The notes beneath the pieces are model-generated. The model was not told the origin of the DNA and did not search any database. It saw nothing but the letters and a program-made list of their open reading frames with translations. 64,000 nucleotides of DNA from Simiduia curdlanivorans (GTDB lineage: Bacteria; Pseudomonadota; Gammaproteobacteria; Pseudomonadales; Cellvibrionaceae), in NCBI RefSeq assembly GCF_030409605.1, contig NZ_JAUFQG010000004.1, forward strand, positions 1,552,501 through 1,616,500. The letters are read 5' to 3'. Positions within the stretch are counted from its first letter, which is position 1. Each line of letters opens with the position of its first letter. Position numbers and translations under genes: made by a program. This document shows, in pieces, positions 1-9,696 of this stretch.

Positions 1-2450
<2,450 letters not shown>

Positions 2451-2699
2451 ATAACAGAAACGATTGTGTTGACGTTGTACTTTTTAGAAATAGAAAATGA
2501 TTTGAGAACGATCTGAAGTATTGCGTGAGAGATCACACAACAAATTAATCAGATTTATGTAACACGAGACTCAGCATCGACAGAATTATTACGACGACTT
2601 TGTTATCGAAAGACAACAGAGCACATTTACCGCCCTATTTGGATAACGCATGCCGTTGCTTATTGAAAGTGACATAAGACACAGCGATCCATACCAGTT
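2451..2699 (+). other. 23S-5S internal transcribed spacer
   Basis: About 250 nt between the 23S and 5S genes. It is rather AT-rich and holds no tRNA-like cloverleaf or ORF. It is presumably transcribed and removed during rRNA processing. Confidence 0.8.
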
Positions 2700-2817
2700 T
2701 GCTTGACGACCATAGCGATTTGGAACCACCTGATCCCATCCCGAACTCAGTAGTGAAACGAATTAGCGCCGATGGTAGTGTGGGGTTTCCCCATGTGAGA
2801 GTAGGACATTGTCAAGC
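2700..2817 (+). rRNA. 5S ribosomal RNA
   Basis: About 118 nt starting tgcttgacgaccatagcg and ending gacattgtcaagc, so the terminal stem (gcttgac/gtcaagc) closes perfectly. The internal segments ccacctgatcccatcccgaactc and gatggtagtgtgg are diagnostic of bacterial 5S. It follows 23S in the standard order and is followed by a strong terminator. The 3' 33 nt are found again as an inverted, diverged copy downstream. Confidence 0.97.
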
Positions 2818-2828
2818 ATCTAAATTAA

Positions 2829-2866
2829 AATACCCCGAATCAGCAATGGTTCGGGGTATTTTTTTA
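2829..2866 (+). terminator. rRNA operon terminator
   Basis: An 11-bp perfect stem (aataccccgaa / ttcggggtatt) with a 10-nt loop, followed by a run of T residues. It lies directly after the 5S gene and is a textbook Rho-independent terminator. Confidence 0.92.
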
Positions 2867-2885
2867 TGTGGCCCACATACCACTG

Positions 2886-2918
2886 AGGTGCTTGCCAATA
2901 TCCTACGCTCGCATGGGG
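2886..2918 (-). repeat. Inverted, diverged copy of the 5S rRNA 3' end
   Basis: Read on the minus strand, these 33 bases match the last part of the 5S gene (2789-2821) at 28 of 33 positions by eye, including the blocks gtagga and caagca. Together with the 5S end they form a long inverted repeat that encloses the rrn terminator. It is probably a relic of a second rrn 3' end or of recombination between rRNA operons. Confidence 0.7.
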
Positions 2919-2997
2919 CAAGTCGGAGTGCCGCACCACCCTCTCTTTATTTGTGGGGCCGCTCACGCGGTCCGGCCGACAAGCGTAGCTTGCCGGC

Positions 2998-3057
2998 GCT
3001 CCGCGATGCAGGTTGCTGATCGCAACCTAAGCGCATCGCGGAGCCCCCATGTGAGAG
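2998..3057. repeat. Hairpin module A with 5S-like tail
   Basis: A nested palindrome: outer 12-bp arms gctccgcgatgc (2998-3009) and gcatcgcggagc (3033-3044) enclose an inner 7-bp hairpin aggttgc/gcaacct. It is followed directly by ccccatgtgagag (3045-3057), identical to 13 bases of the 5S gene. A second copy of the core lies about 230 bp downstream. Confidence 0.7.
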
Positions 3058-3234
3058 CGTGCGAATAGCGAGTTATACTCGTACTTGATGACGTCCAGTT
3101 TGCGAAGATTGAGCGTAAGTAAGCGGATGGCCGTGCCGAACTTCGTTAAGTCGCAGCCGGAATGAATGCCGACCAACTGAACCGACGGATGGCGGGTGGC
3201 CGCCCCTCCGCCCCGTATCACTGGCCGCGCTATT

Positions 3235-3287
3235 CTGCGTAGGTTGCTGGTCGCAACCACAACGCGCAGACTAGCCCCATGTAAGAG
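3235..3287. repeat. Hairpin module B, second copy
   Basis: It repeats module A: aggttgctggtcgcaacc (3241-3258) differs from the A core at one base. It is followed at nearly the same distance by ccccatgtaagag (3275-3287), one base different from the A tail. The outer arms (ctgcgt / acgcgcag) are less perfect than in A. Confidence 0.65.
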
Positions 3288-3360
3288 CTTGCCACTAGCT
3301 GCTTTGTAACGAAAATAGCGCATTGCGGCCGTGCCGCTTGCTGTTAAAAGAAGATCCACA

Positions 3361-3396
3361 AAAAGCCCAATCGATTGCTCGGTTGGGCTTTTTTAT
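3361..3396 (+). terminator. Terminator-like hairpin without an adjacent gene
   Basis: Stem aaaagcccaa / ttgggctttt with a T-run. No gene ends here on either strand. It lies behind module B much as the rrn terminator lies behind 5S, so it may be the terminator of a lost rrn copy. Confidence 0.7.
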
Positions 3397-3429
3397 TTGT
3401 GATTGGGTGTTAGCAAACGCACAATTTTG

Positions 3430-3502
3430 GCTTGCAGCTTGCAGCTTGCAGCTTGCAGCTTGCAGCTTGCAGCTTGCAGCCATCCGTCTTGCAGCTTGCA
3501 GG
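3430..3502. repeat. 7-bp tandem repeat (GCTTGCA)n
   Basis: Seven perfect head-to-tail copies of gcttgca span 3430-3478. After a 7-bp interruption (catccgt) two more cttgcag units follow at 3488-3501. A related heptamer array occurs near 27850. The region looks non-coding, so this is a slippage-prone microsatellite rather than a protein repeat. Confidence 0.9.
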
Positions 3503-3630
3503 GGCCCGAGCTATCGGGCTAGGCGCTCCGCCGTTTGCCCTCCCGCCCGTCCTGTAAACTGTACCCTGTCAACTCAATCCTTCTTCAAACCCATCAATCA
3601 CCCTAATAGCAATATCTTGCTGGCAATTAT

Positions 3631-3642
3631 ATTGTGCACAAT
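3631..3642. promoter_or_regulatory. Putative OhrR operator upstream of gpx-ohrR
   Basis: The perfect palindrome attgtgcacaat is flanked by further partly symmetric bases (aatta on the left, taaatt on the right). It lies 38 bp before the glutathione peroxidase start. OhrR/MarR regulators bind such AT-rich inverted repeats, and the regulator is the second gene of this unit, so autoregulation is inferred. Confidence 0.5.
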
Positions 3643-3679
3643 GTAAATTCGACTTTTCTTTAAAGAGAGAGTGATTGCC

Positions 3680-4162
3680 GTGAGTGATATCTACCAATTT
3701 AGTGCACCCCGTTTGTCGGCTGAGCCAGAGGATTTTAGCGCCTATAAGGGCAAGGTTTTGTTAATAGTGAATACCGCCAGTAAGTGTGGTTTCACGCCCC
3801 AGTACAAAGGTCTCGAAGCACTTTATAAAAAGTATAAAGATCAGGGGTTTGAGGTTTTGGGTTTTCCCTGTAACCAATTCGGCAAGCAGGAGCCTGGCGA
3901 TAGCGCTGAAATTAGCGAGTTCTGCGAGCTCAATTTTGGCGTCACTTTTCCGCTCTATGCGAAAGTCGATGTGAACGGTGAGACTGCCCATCCTCTGTTT
4001 AATTGGTTGAAAGCTGAGGCGCCTGGCGTTTTTGGTACCGAAGGTATTAAGTGGAATTTCACTAAGTTTCTTATTGGGCGCGATGGCAAAGTCATTAAGC
4101 GATTCGCCCCAAAAGATAAGCCGGAGGCCTTGGAGTCCGAGCTTAAGGCAGCGCTTGGCTAA
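3680..4162 (+). CDS. gpx: Glutathione peroxidase family (thiol) peroxidase
   Basis: A 160-aa thiol peroxidase that reduces hydrogen peroxide and organic hydroperoxides. The family tetrad is visible: peroxidatic Cys36 in NTASKCGFTPQY, Gln70 in CNQFGKQEPG, and Trp125-Asn126 in KWNFTKFL. Cys82 (EFCELNF) sits where thioredoxin-dependent non-seleno GPx proteins carry the resolving cysteine, so thioredoxin is a more likely reductant than glutathione. No signal peptide is seen, so it is cytoplasmic. GTG at 3680 is preferred over GTG at 3671 because the purine-rich RBS (gagagag) ends immediately before 3671. The stop overlaps the ATG of the next gene (TAATG), implying translational coupling to the regulator. 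Confidence 0.93.
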   Translation: MSDIYQFSAPRLSAEPEDFSAYKGKVLLIVNTASKCGFTPQYKGLEALYKKYKDQGFEVLGFPCNQFGKQEPGDSAEISEFCELNFGVTFPLYAKVDVNGETAHPLFNWLKAEAPGVFGTEGIKWNFTKFLIGRDGKVIKRFAPKDKPEALESELKAALG

Positions 4163-4602
4163 TGGGTAATGCAATTGATGATGCCAAGCTTGTGCATCTG
4201 GATCAGCAGCTGTGTTTTAAGTTGTACGCTGCTAGCCGCTTGGTCATTCGGGCCTATAAGCCACTGTTAGATAGCATGGGGGTTACTTACCCCCAGTACC
4301 TAGTACTCATGGTGCTTTGGCAGAGTGAATCGGCTGTCACGGTGGGGCACTTGGGCGACAAGCTGATGCTTGATTCTGGCACCTTAACGCCGTTGATTAA
4401 GCGTATGGAGGCGCTGGGCTTGGTCGCGCGCCAACGGGGATTAGAGGATGAGCGGCAGGTATGGGTACAGCTTACTGACGCGGGAAAAGCCTTGCAGCCT
4501 ATGGCTATTAACTGGGTTAAGCAGGTAGCAACTGCTACGACTGAAGTCGATCTGGTCGCGCTGCGTAAGCAACTTGACTCGCTCTTGGAGAAAATAGGAT
4601 AA
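4162..4602 (+). CDS. ohrR: OhrR-type MarR family organic hydroperoxide regulator
   Basis: A 146-aa winged-helix repressor. The N-terminal segment with Cys18 (DQQLCFKLYAASR) matches the peroxide-sensing cysteine region of OhrR. The block LDSGTLTPLIKRMEALGLV is the DNA-recognition part, and EDERQVWVQLT forms the wing. In known OhrR proteins, oxidation of this cysteine releases DNA and induces a peroxidase gene, usually ohr. Here the target appears to be the glutathione peroxidase it overlaps by one base. A palindrome 38 bp before that gene is a plausible operator. Confidence 0.9.
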   Translation: MGNAIDDAKLVHLDQQLCFKLYAASRLVIRAYKPLLDSMGVTYPQYLVLMVLWQSESAVTVGHLGDKLMLDSGTLTPLIKRMEALGLVARQRGLEDERQVWVQLTDAGKALQPMAINWVKQVATATTEVDLVALRKQLDSLLEKIG

Positions 4603-4787
4603 ATCATTCGTCTTAGGTTGTTTTTACGTAATTATACTTCTTTAGCTTTGGCTTAATGATCAAAGTTAGGATGGGTGTTCTTTTTCTGCTTGCTAAATGG
4701 AGGAGTAATGTTCTAAACTTCGCCCATTAGTAATGTAGAGTAGAGATTGTGTCTTACACGTCCTCCAAGTGCCTCCGACTTATCACC

Positions 4788-4817
4788 ACACTTACAGGCT
4801 ATTAGCCCTGTAAGTGT
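4788..4817 (+). promoter_or_regulatory. Leader hairpin upstream of leuA
   Basis: A perfect 11-bp stem, acacttacagg / cctgtaagtgt, with an 8-nt loop about 60 bp before leuA. No T-run follows, so it is not a standard terminator, and I see no leader peptide rich in Leu codons. It could be a 5' UTR structure or the end of an upstream transcript. Confidence 0.5.
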
Positions 4818-4876
4818 CTTTGGCTTGTCCAAGCCAGCCCGTTATTTCCCTATAAAATTTTGCTGCAAGGATTCCC

Positions 4877-6424
4877 ATGAGTACTGATCGTTTGGTCATA
4901 TTTGATACAACGTTGCGCGATGGCGAACAAAGCCCAGGCGCGTCCATGACAAAAGCCGAAAAAATTCGCATCGCCAAAATGCTCGAAAAAATGCGGGTTG
5001 ACGTGATTGAGGCTGGTTTCGCTATTGCCAGCCAAGGCGATTTTGAATCTGTTAAAGCTGTTGCTGAAGCAGTAAAAGACTCCACTGTCTGTAGCCTCGC
5101 ACGTGCTGCCGATGCAGACATCGACCGCGCTGGTGAAGCATTGGCGCCAGCGGCTGCAGGTCGCATTCACACCTTTATCGCTACCTCGCCAATCCACATG
5201 AAATACAAGTTGCAAATGCAGCCGGATCAGGTGATTGAGCGCGCGGTTCGGTCGGTGAAGCGGGCGCGTAATTTGGTTGCGGATGTGGAGTTCTCGTTGG
5301 AGGATGCGAGCCGCTCAGAACATGAGTTCATGTGCCGAATTATTGAGGCGGTGATTGATGCCGGCGCCAGCACCATCAACTTACCCGACACCGTTGGCTA
5401 TGGTGAGCCGCTGGAATACGGTTTGATGTTTTCGCGTTTAATCGCCGCGGTACCAAACGCCGATAAAGCGATTTTTTCAACCCATTGCCACAATGATTTG
5501 GGCTTGGCGGTTGCTAACTCGTTAAGCGCCGTAAGGCATGGCGCTCGCCAAGTGGAGTGTACGATTAATGGCTTGGGCGAGCGCGCAGGCAACGCGTCAC
5601 TGGAAGAAATCGTCATGGCCATGCGAACCCGCAAAGATGTGTTGAATCTAGACACCCGTATCGATGCCACCCATATCGTGCCAACCTCTCGCTTGGTGGC
5701 TAGTGTTACCGGCTTCCCGGTACAGCCAAACAAGGCCATCGTTGGCGCTAACGCCTTTGCACACGAGTCCGGTATTCATCAAGACGGTGTGTTGAAGCAT
5801 CGCGAAACCTACGAAATTATGCGCGCCGAAGATGTGGGTTGGCACTCCAACAAGTTGGTGTTGGGCAAGCACTCGGGTCGCGCAGCGGTTAAATCCCGCT
5901 TTGAAGAGTTGGGTATTAGCTTTGAAACTCAAGAGGTTTTTAATGAAGCCTTCGTGCGTTTTAAAACGCTGGCCGACAAAAAGCACGAAATATTCGACGA
6001 AGACTTACAGGCCTTGGTGTCCGATGTGCGCGAGAGTCTGTCGAGCCATCAGTTTCAGTTCGAGACCTTAGAGGTGCTGTGTAAAACCGGTCAAGTGCCC
6101 AACGCAAAAGTGAGTGTCACGGTAGACGGTGAGTTAAAGCATGCCGAGGCCGAAGGCAGTGGTGCGGTGGACGCCACATTCAAAGCGATAGAGAAAATTG
6201 CCTGTAGTGATACCGAATTACAGCTTTATTCGGTGAACGCTATTACCCAAGGCACCGAAGCGCAGGGGGAGGTGACGGTTCGTCTGAGCAAGCAGGGTTT
6301 AATCGTCAATGGTACCGGCGCCGATACCGATATTGTCATCGCCTCTGCTAAAGCCTACATAGATGCGTTAAACTTGTTGGCTGAAGATAAGCACAAAGAG
6401 CACCCGCAGCGCGAGGGTGTCTAA
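4877..6424 (+). CDS. leuA: 2-isopropylmalate synthase
   Basis: 515 aa, the usual length of LeuA type 1. It condenses acetyl-CoA with 2-oxoisovalerate, the first committed step of leucine biosynthesis. The N-terminal TIM barrel carries the DRE-TIM signature (FDTTLRDGEQSPGASM), and THCHNDLGLAVAN holds the metal-binding histidines. NGLGERAGNASLEE is the second family signature. HESGIHQDGVLKH leads into the linker, and the last ~130 residues form the regulatory domain that binds leucine for feedback inhibition. The ATG at 4877 follows an AAGG-type RBS. It stands apart from leuBCD, which are not in the window. The next gene starts 18 bp downstream. Confidence 0.97.
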   Translation: MSTDRLVIFDTTLRDGEQSPGASMTKAEKIRIAKMLEKMRVDVIEAGFAIASQGDFESVKAVAEAVKDSTVCSLARAADADIDRAGEALAPAAAGRIHTFIATSPIHMKYKLQMQPDQVIERAVRSVKRARNLVADVEFSLEDASRSEHEFMCRIIEAVIDAGASTINLPDTVGYGEPLEYGLMFSRLIAAVPNADKAIFSTHCHNDLGLAVANSLSAVRHGARQVECTINGLGERAGNASLEEIVMAMRTRKDVLNLDTRIDATHIVPTSRLVASVTGFPVQPNKAIVGANAFAHESGIHQDGVLKHRETYEIMRAEDVGWHSNKLVLGKHSGRAAVKSRFEELGISFETQEVFNEAFVRFKTLADKKHEIFDEDLQALVSDVRESLSSHQFQFETLEVLCKTGQVPNAKVSVTVDGELKHAEAEGSGAVDATFKAIEKIACSDTELQLYSVNAITQGTEAQGEVTVRLSKQGLIVNGTGADTDIVIASAKAYIDALNLLAEDKHKEHPQREGV

Positions 6425-6442
6425 GAGACGGTGAGCTAAACA

Positions 6443-7213
6443 ATGCAGGAAATGGCCAGGCAGCAATATTTAGAGGCAATGGGTATACAAACCTACATGC
6501 CCAAGTGGGTATTGCCGTCTGCGCCCGTGCCGCTGCAGTGTGACTTAGCCAGCTTAAGTGTCGAGCTGACTGCAGCCGCGCCTAGTGAGTCTCCAGCGAC
6601 TAGTTCCGTGCGTCAAGATCGCGCGCAAGAAGCGGCAGCGCCAGAGGCAGTGGGTAATATACTGCAATCGATGTTGGCGAACGCCAAAGTGACAGAGCCT
6701 GCTCGGTCGCCGAGTAAAGTCGCTAACTTATCCTTGCTGGCGAAGCAGCAGTCGGCCATCAGTGATGCCTTTGCGGTGAACTTGTGGCAGTTTGCTGGCT
6801 TAATCGTGGTTGCGGATCGGCAGGTACAGAAGGCGTTGCCGGTTAATGTTTTGCTAAAAAATATTCTCATTGCCTTGGGTCGCGCTGTGGTTGAAACGCA
6901 AAAACCGGAGGTTATTAAATGGCCTTTGGAGGGATTGAGCGCGGCGCAGAGTGGCCCGGCTGATACCTATTTAAAGTCAATTTTGCTGGCGCGCAGATTT
7001 GCTGGTCAAGCCACAAGCTTGTTGTGTTTTGGCGAGATGAGCTCGCGCAATTTGCTCGAGCAAGATACCGCGCTCTACGCCCAAACTCAGATAACCTTAG
7101 CGGAGGCAGATGTCATGCCTGCCGTTTGTCTGCCCAGTCTTGAGGCACTTATTGAAGCGCCGGCCATGAAAGCACCCGTTTGGGCCGCTATTTCGCACCT
7201 GCGTATTGCCTAA
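6443..7213 (+). CDS. Putative DNA polymerase III psi subunit (HolD-like)
   Basis: A 256-aa protein recognised mainly from its ends and position. The N-terminal RQQYLEAMGIQTYMPKW resembles the E. coli HolD start (LQQLGITQWSLRR), the SSB/chi-interacting region. The C-terminal LPSLEALIEAPAMKAPVWA resembles the HolD tail. E. coli HolD is only 137 aa. Here a low-complexity Ala/Ser/Pro stretch (about residues 35-75) and a longer middle separate the two ends. In E. coli holD is also followed by rimI, as here 13 bp downstream. The proposed role is linking the clamp loader (DnaX) to chi and SSB. The assignment is moderate, since the psi family is poorly conserved. Confidence 0.6.
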   Translation: MQEMARQQYLEAMGIQTYMPKWVLPSAPVPLQCDLASLSVELTAAAPSESPATSSVRQDRAQEAAAPEAVGNILQSMLANAKVTEPARSPSKVANLSLLAKQQSAISDAFAVNLWQFAGLIVVADRQVQKALPVNVLLKNILIALGRAVVETQKPEVIKWPLEGLSAAQSGPADTYLKSILLARRFAGQATSLLCFGEMSSRNLLEQDTALYAQTQITLAEADVMPAVCLPSLEALIEAPAMKAPVWAAISHLRIA

Positions 7214-7226
7214 GAACCGCGTCGCC

Positions 7227-7679
7227 ATGAATACTACTGAATCGCCTCTGCGTCTCCTGTTTCCGGCCGATATCGATCGAGTGATGGATATTGAGTCGAT
7301 TGCGCATTCGCATCCTTGGAAGCGTAAAAATATGGACGATAGTTTGGCGGGCCATCATCGCTGTGTCGGTTATTTTGACGATGAAAAATTGCTCGGGTTT
7401 TATATCGCCTCGGCCGCAGGCGGCGATGCCGAGTTGTTGGACATCGCCGTAAGCCCAAAGAGTCAGCGCAAGGGGGTGGCGTCTGCCCTGATGGATGACT
7501 TGCTGCACTGGGCCGAGAAAAAAGCCGAAACCGTATTTTTAGAGGTGCGCGTTAGCAATAAAAAGGCGATACGCCTCTATCAACGCTACGACTTTATGGA
7601 AGTGGGCGAGCGGCCCAATTATTACCCAACCCTTAATGGCAAAGAGCATGCGCTGATCATGGCGCGGTATATGGCTTAA
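7227..7679 (+). CDS. rimI: Ribosomal protein S18-alanine N-acetyltransferase
   Basis: A 150-aa GNAT enzyme that acetylates the N-terminal alanine of ribosomal protein S18 using acetyl-CoA. The acetyl-CoA loop is SPKSQRKGVASALM (Q/RxxGxG/A type), with LLDIAVSP before it and FLEVRVSNKKAIRLYQRYDF after it, which is highly typical of RimI. The C-terminal GERPNYYP block is also characteristic. ATG at 7227 gives a protein of standard length; an upstream TTG at 7206 overlaps the previous gene and is less likely. It forms a two-gene unit with the HolD-like gene. Confidence 0.92.
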   Translation: MNTTESPLRLLFPADIDRVMDIESIAHSHPWKRKNMDDSLAGHHRCVGYFDDEKLLGFYIASAAGGDAELLDIAVSPKSQRKGVASALMDDLLHWAEKKAETVFLEVRVSNKKAIRLYQRYDFMEVGERPNYYPTLNGKEHALIMARYMA

Positions 7680-7711
7680 GCTGATTTATCTAAACCAAAC
7701 TCATTCGAGTG

Positions 7712-8230
7712 TTAGCATTTTGCTGGGTTTTTCGAGAGTTTCCTTTGCAGAGTACGTCTATGCATATTGAGTGCGCGCGCCGTGGCAGAAATGTTGCCGT
7801 CCTGCTCGTGTAAGATCCGTTGAATATGTTCCCATTCCAATCTTTCCACCGACGGTGGCGCAATATCAATTTTTTCTGCTGTTAGCTTGTCGCCAAAGGC
7901 ATTTATGATTTCGTCCGTATCGGCAGGCTTTGGTAAATATTGCACGGCGCCACGTTTAATGGCTTCCACCGCTGTCACAATACTGGCATAGCCGGTTAAC
8001 ATCACAATGGCGCAGTCTGGCTGGCGTTGTTGGATGCGCTGGATGGCATCTAGTCCGCTCTCGTGGGCCATTTTTAAATCGACGATCGCACGATCAAATT
8101 GCGCCTCAGACAGCCGCGAGTCTAGCTCGGCTAGGTTGTGACATTGGCTCACAGTCTGGCCGCGTCTTATTAGCGATCGGCTTAAGGTTTCCGTGAGGGC
8201 AGTATCGTCATCGAGTAAAAGATAATGCAA
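7712..8230 (-). CDS. RegA/PrrA/RoxR-type response regulator
   Basis: 172 aa. The receiver domain (residues 1-115) has the acidic cluster LLDDD, phosphoacceptor Asp51 (IVDLKM) and the conserved Lys in YLPKPAD. The C-terminal Fis-type helix-turn-helix (NISATARALNMHRRTLQRKL) is the hallmark of the RegA/ActR/PrrA/RoxR family. These regulators control respiration, energy and redox genes in response to the quinone pool. It lies 11 bp downstream of its sensor kinase gene in the same transcript. The target genes cannot be read from this window. Confidence 0.9.
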   Translation of the reverse strand: MHYLLLDDDTALTETLSRSLIRRGQTVSQCHNLAELDSRLSEAQFDRAIVDLKMAHESGLDAIQRIQQRQPDCAIVMLTGYASIVTAVEAIKRGAVQYLPKPADTDEIINAFGDKLTAEKIDIAPPSVERLEWEHIQRILHEQDGNISATARALNMHRRTLQRKLSKNPAKC

Positions 8231-8241
8231 TGCTTGGCGTC

Positions 8242-9546
8242 CTATTGGCTGGGTTCAATAATAATCGGTAAATCGATGCGGGTAATCTTACGCGCTTGTT
8301 CTTCGAGTAAAATTAACTTGCCCTGATGTCGCTCTATGGTGCTATTGGAAAGGTAAACGCCCAAGCCTAATCCCTCGGCTTTATTGCTGTTAAACGGTTG
8401 GCCCCACTGCTGTTTAACCTGCTCGGCAATGCGCCCGCCGAAATCGATGATATCGAGCTGTAACCTTGGGCTTGAGGTGTCGATGTGTAGCAACTCAATC
8501 TGCAGTGTAATTGCTTGTTCAGATTGTTCCGCCGCATTGTTCATCAGGTTGATTAGTGATTGGGTGAGTGTGGTGTCTGCATTTAGAAATGCATTGTCGG
8601 CGAGCGAGCTGAGGTCGTGCGCCAGGCATTTTTGCGGATTGATCAGCTGCCACTGGTCGATAGTGTGTTCGAGCCAGATTTTCAATTGTTGGCGCTTAAG
8701 TTGTATGTGCATGCCGGCTTCGGCTTGATCGCGTAGCTTTCTAAGGGAGTTTTGGCAGGCGTCTATTTGCGCGCTAATAACCGCTGCGTCTTCAGCGATA
8801 TCTGCGCTGGGAGCTGCCGCCATAATATCTTTGGCGGCAATTTTTATAGTGGTCAGCGGTGTGCCTAATTCATGCGCTGCACCGGCGGCGAGTGTCGCTA
8901 TGGCGGTGAGTTGTTCTGAGCGCAACACATGTTCTCGCTGGTTTTGAATAATTTGATCTTGTTCGCGCAATTCCCTCGCCATGCGGCTGAGAAAGGTTGC
9001 GATAATGCCGGCGCTGAACACAAAATTTAACCACATGCCATAAATATGCAGCGAAGAATCTTGCGTGGGCGCATGATGCATAGGGTGGGTGGGCGCTAAG
9101 TTCTGCACCGGAATATAACTACTGAGTAGCCACCAATAACAGCCGATGCACAGCGCCGCAATGACAAAGGTGAGGCGCGCGGGTAAGGCGATGGCGGCAA
9201 TGCACAGTGGAATCAGTAGATAACTGACAAAGGGGTTGGTGGCGCCGCCGGTAAAATACAGCAGGGTTGATAAGCCAATAATGTCTACGGTCAGCTGCGC
9301 CATAAATTCGGCGTTGCTGGCGCGCACTTGAGATTGGATTCGCCAATGGGTGAGTAGGTTTAATGCGAAAAATACGCCAATGAGCCACAACAGTGTTTGG
9401 TATTCCAGCACCAAGTTTAGTTTGAAGTAGGCGGCACTTAGCGATAGGAGCAGTGCGGTCAGTAGCATCCAGCGCAGCAATACCAAGGTGCGTAGGTTTT
9501 GCGTCACTTGCCGTCTGGGTGAGTATTCAGGTTGGGCTATTTTCAT
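8242..9546 (-). CDS. RegB/PrrB/RoxS-type redox sensor histidine kinase
   Basis: 434 aa. The N-terminal half (about 20-190) holds five to six membrane helices. GGATNPF at residues 100-106 matches the quinone-binding GGxxNPF motif of RegB. The H-box AAGAAHELGTPLTTIK puts the phospho-His at 225. Cys264 (IDACQNSLRKL) falls almost exactly where RegB has its redox-active Cys265. The ATPase domain follows, with a rather divergent N-box (LINLMNNAAEQSEQA) and G-box (GLGLGVYLSNS). It phosphorylates the adjacent response regulator. Family identity is strong; the exact signal is inferred. Confidence 0.9.
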   Translation of the reverse strand: MKIAQPEYSPRRQVTQNLRTLVLLRWMLLTALLLSLSAAYFKLNLVLEYQTLLWLIGVFFALNLLTHWRIQSQVRASNAEFMAQLTVDIIGLSTLLYFTGGATNPFVSYLLIPLCIAAIALPARLTFVIAALCIGCYWWLLSSYIPVQNLAPTHPMHHAPTQDSSLHIYGMWLNFVFSAGIIATFLSRMARELREQDQIIQNQREHVLRSEQLTAIATLAAGAAHELGTPLTTIKIAAKDIMAAAPSADIAEDAAVISAQIDACQNSLRKLRDQAEAGMHIQLKRQQLKIWLEHTIDQWQLINPQKCLAHDLSSLADNAFLNADTTLTQSLINLMNNAAEQSEQAITLQIELLHIDTSSPRLQLDIIDFGGRIAEQVKQQWGQPFNSNKAEGLGLGVYLSNSTIERHQGKLILLEEQARKITRIDLPIIIEPSQ

Positions 9547-9696
9547 GGGCGCATTATAAAGCTAAATCGCTGAATGTTACCGGGCTGCGACAATAAGCCG
9601 CAGCAATCCGATGGATGCCTAGTTGGCGCAGCCGCAAGCGGCTCCTGTTCGGGCGCCTTGGTGTATAATTGCGCTTTTCCAAGACCTTGAAGGCTC

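Larger units (their letters stand above)
2871..3660. other. Repeat-rich intergenic region after the rRNA operon
   Basis: About 790 bp without a credible gene. The small ORFs crossing it have no recognisable content and run through repeats. It contains the inverted 5S-like fragment, two hairpin modules with 5S-like tails, a terminator-like hairpin and a 7-bp tandem repeat. The middle part is GC-rich, unlike the flanking AT-rich spacer. Confidence 0.7.

Noticed and set aside
3430..3502. CRISPR array from the repeated heptamers
   Set aside because: Units are head-to-tail with no spacers and no cas genes occur in the window.
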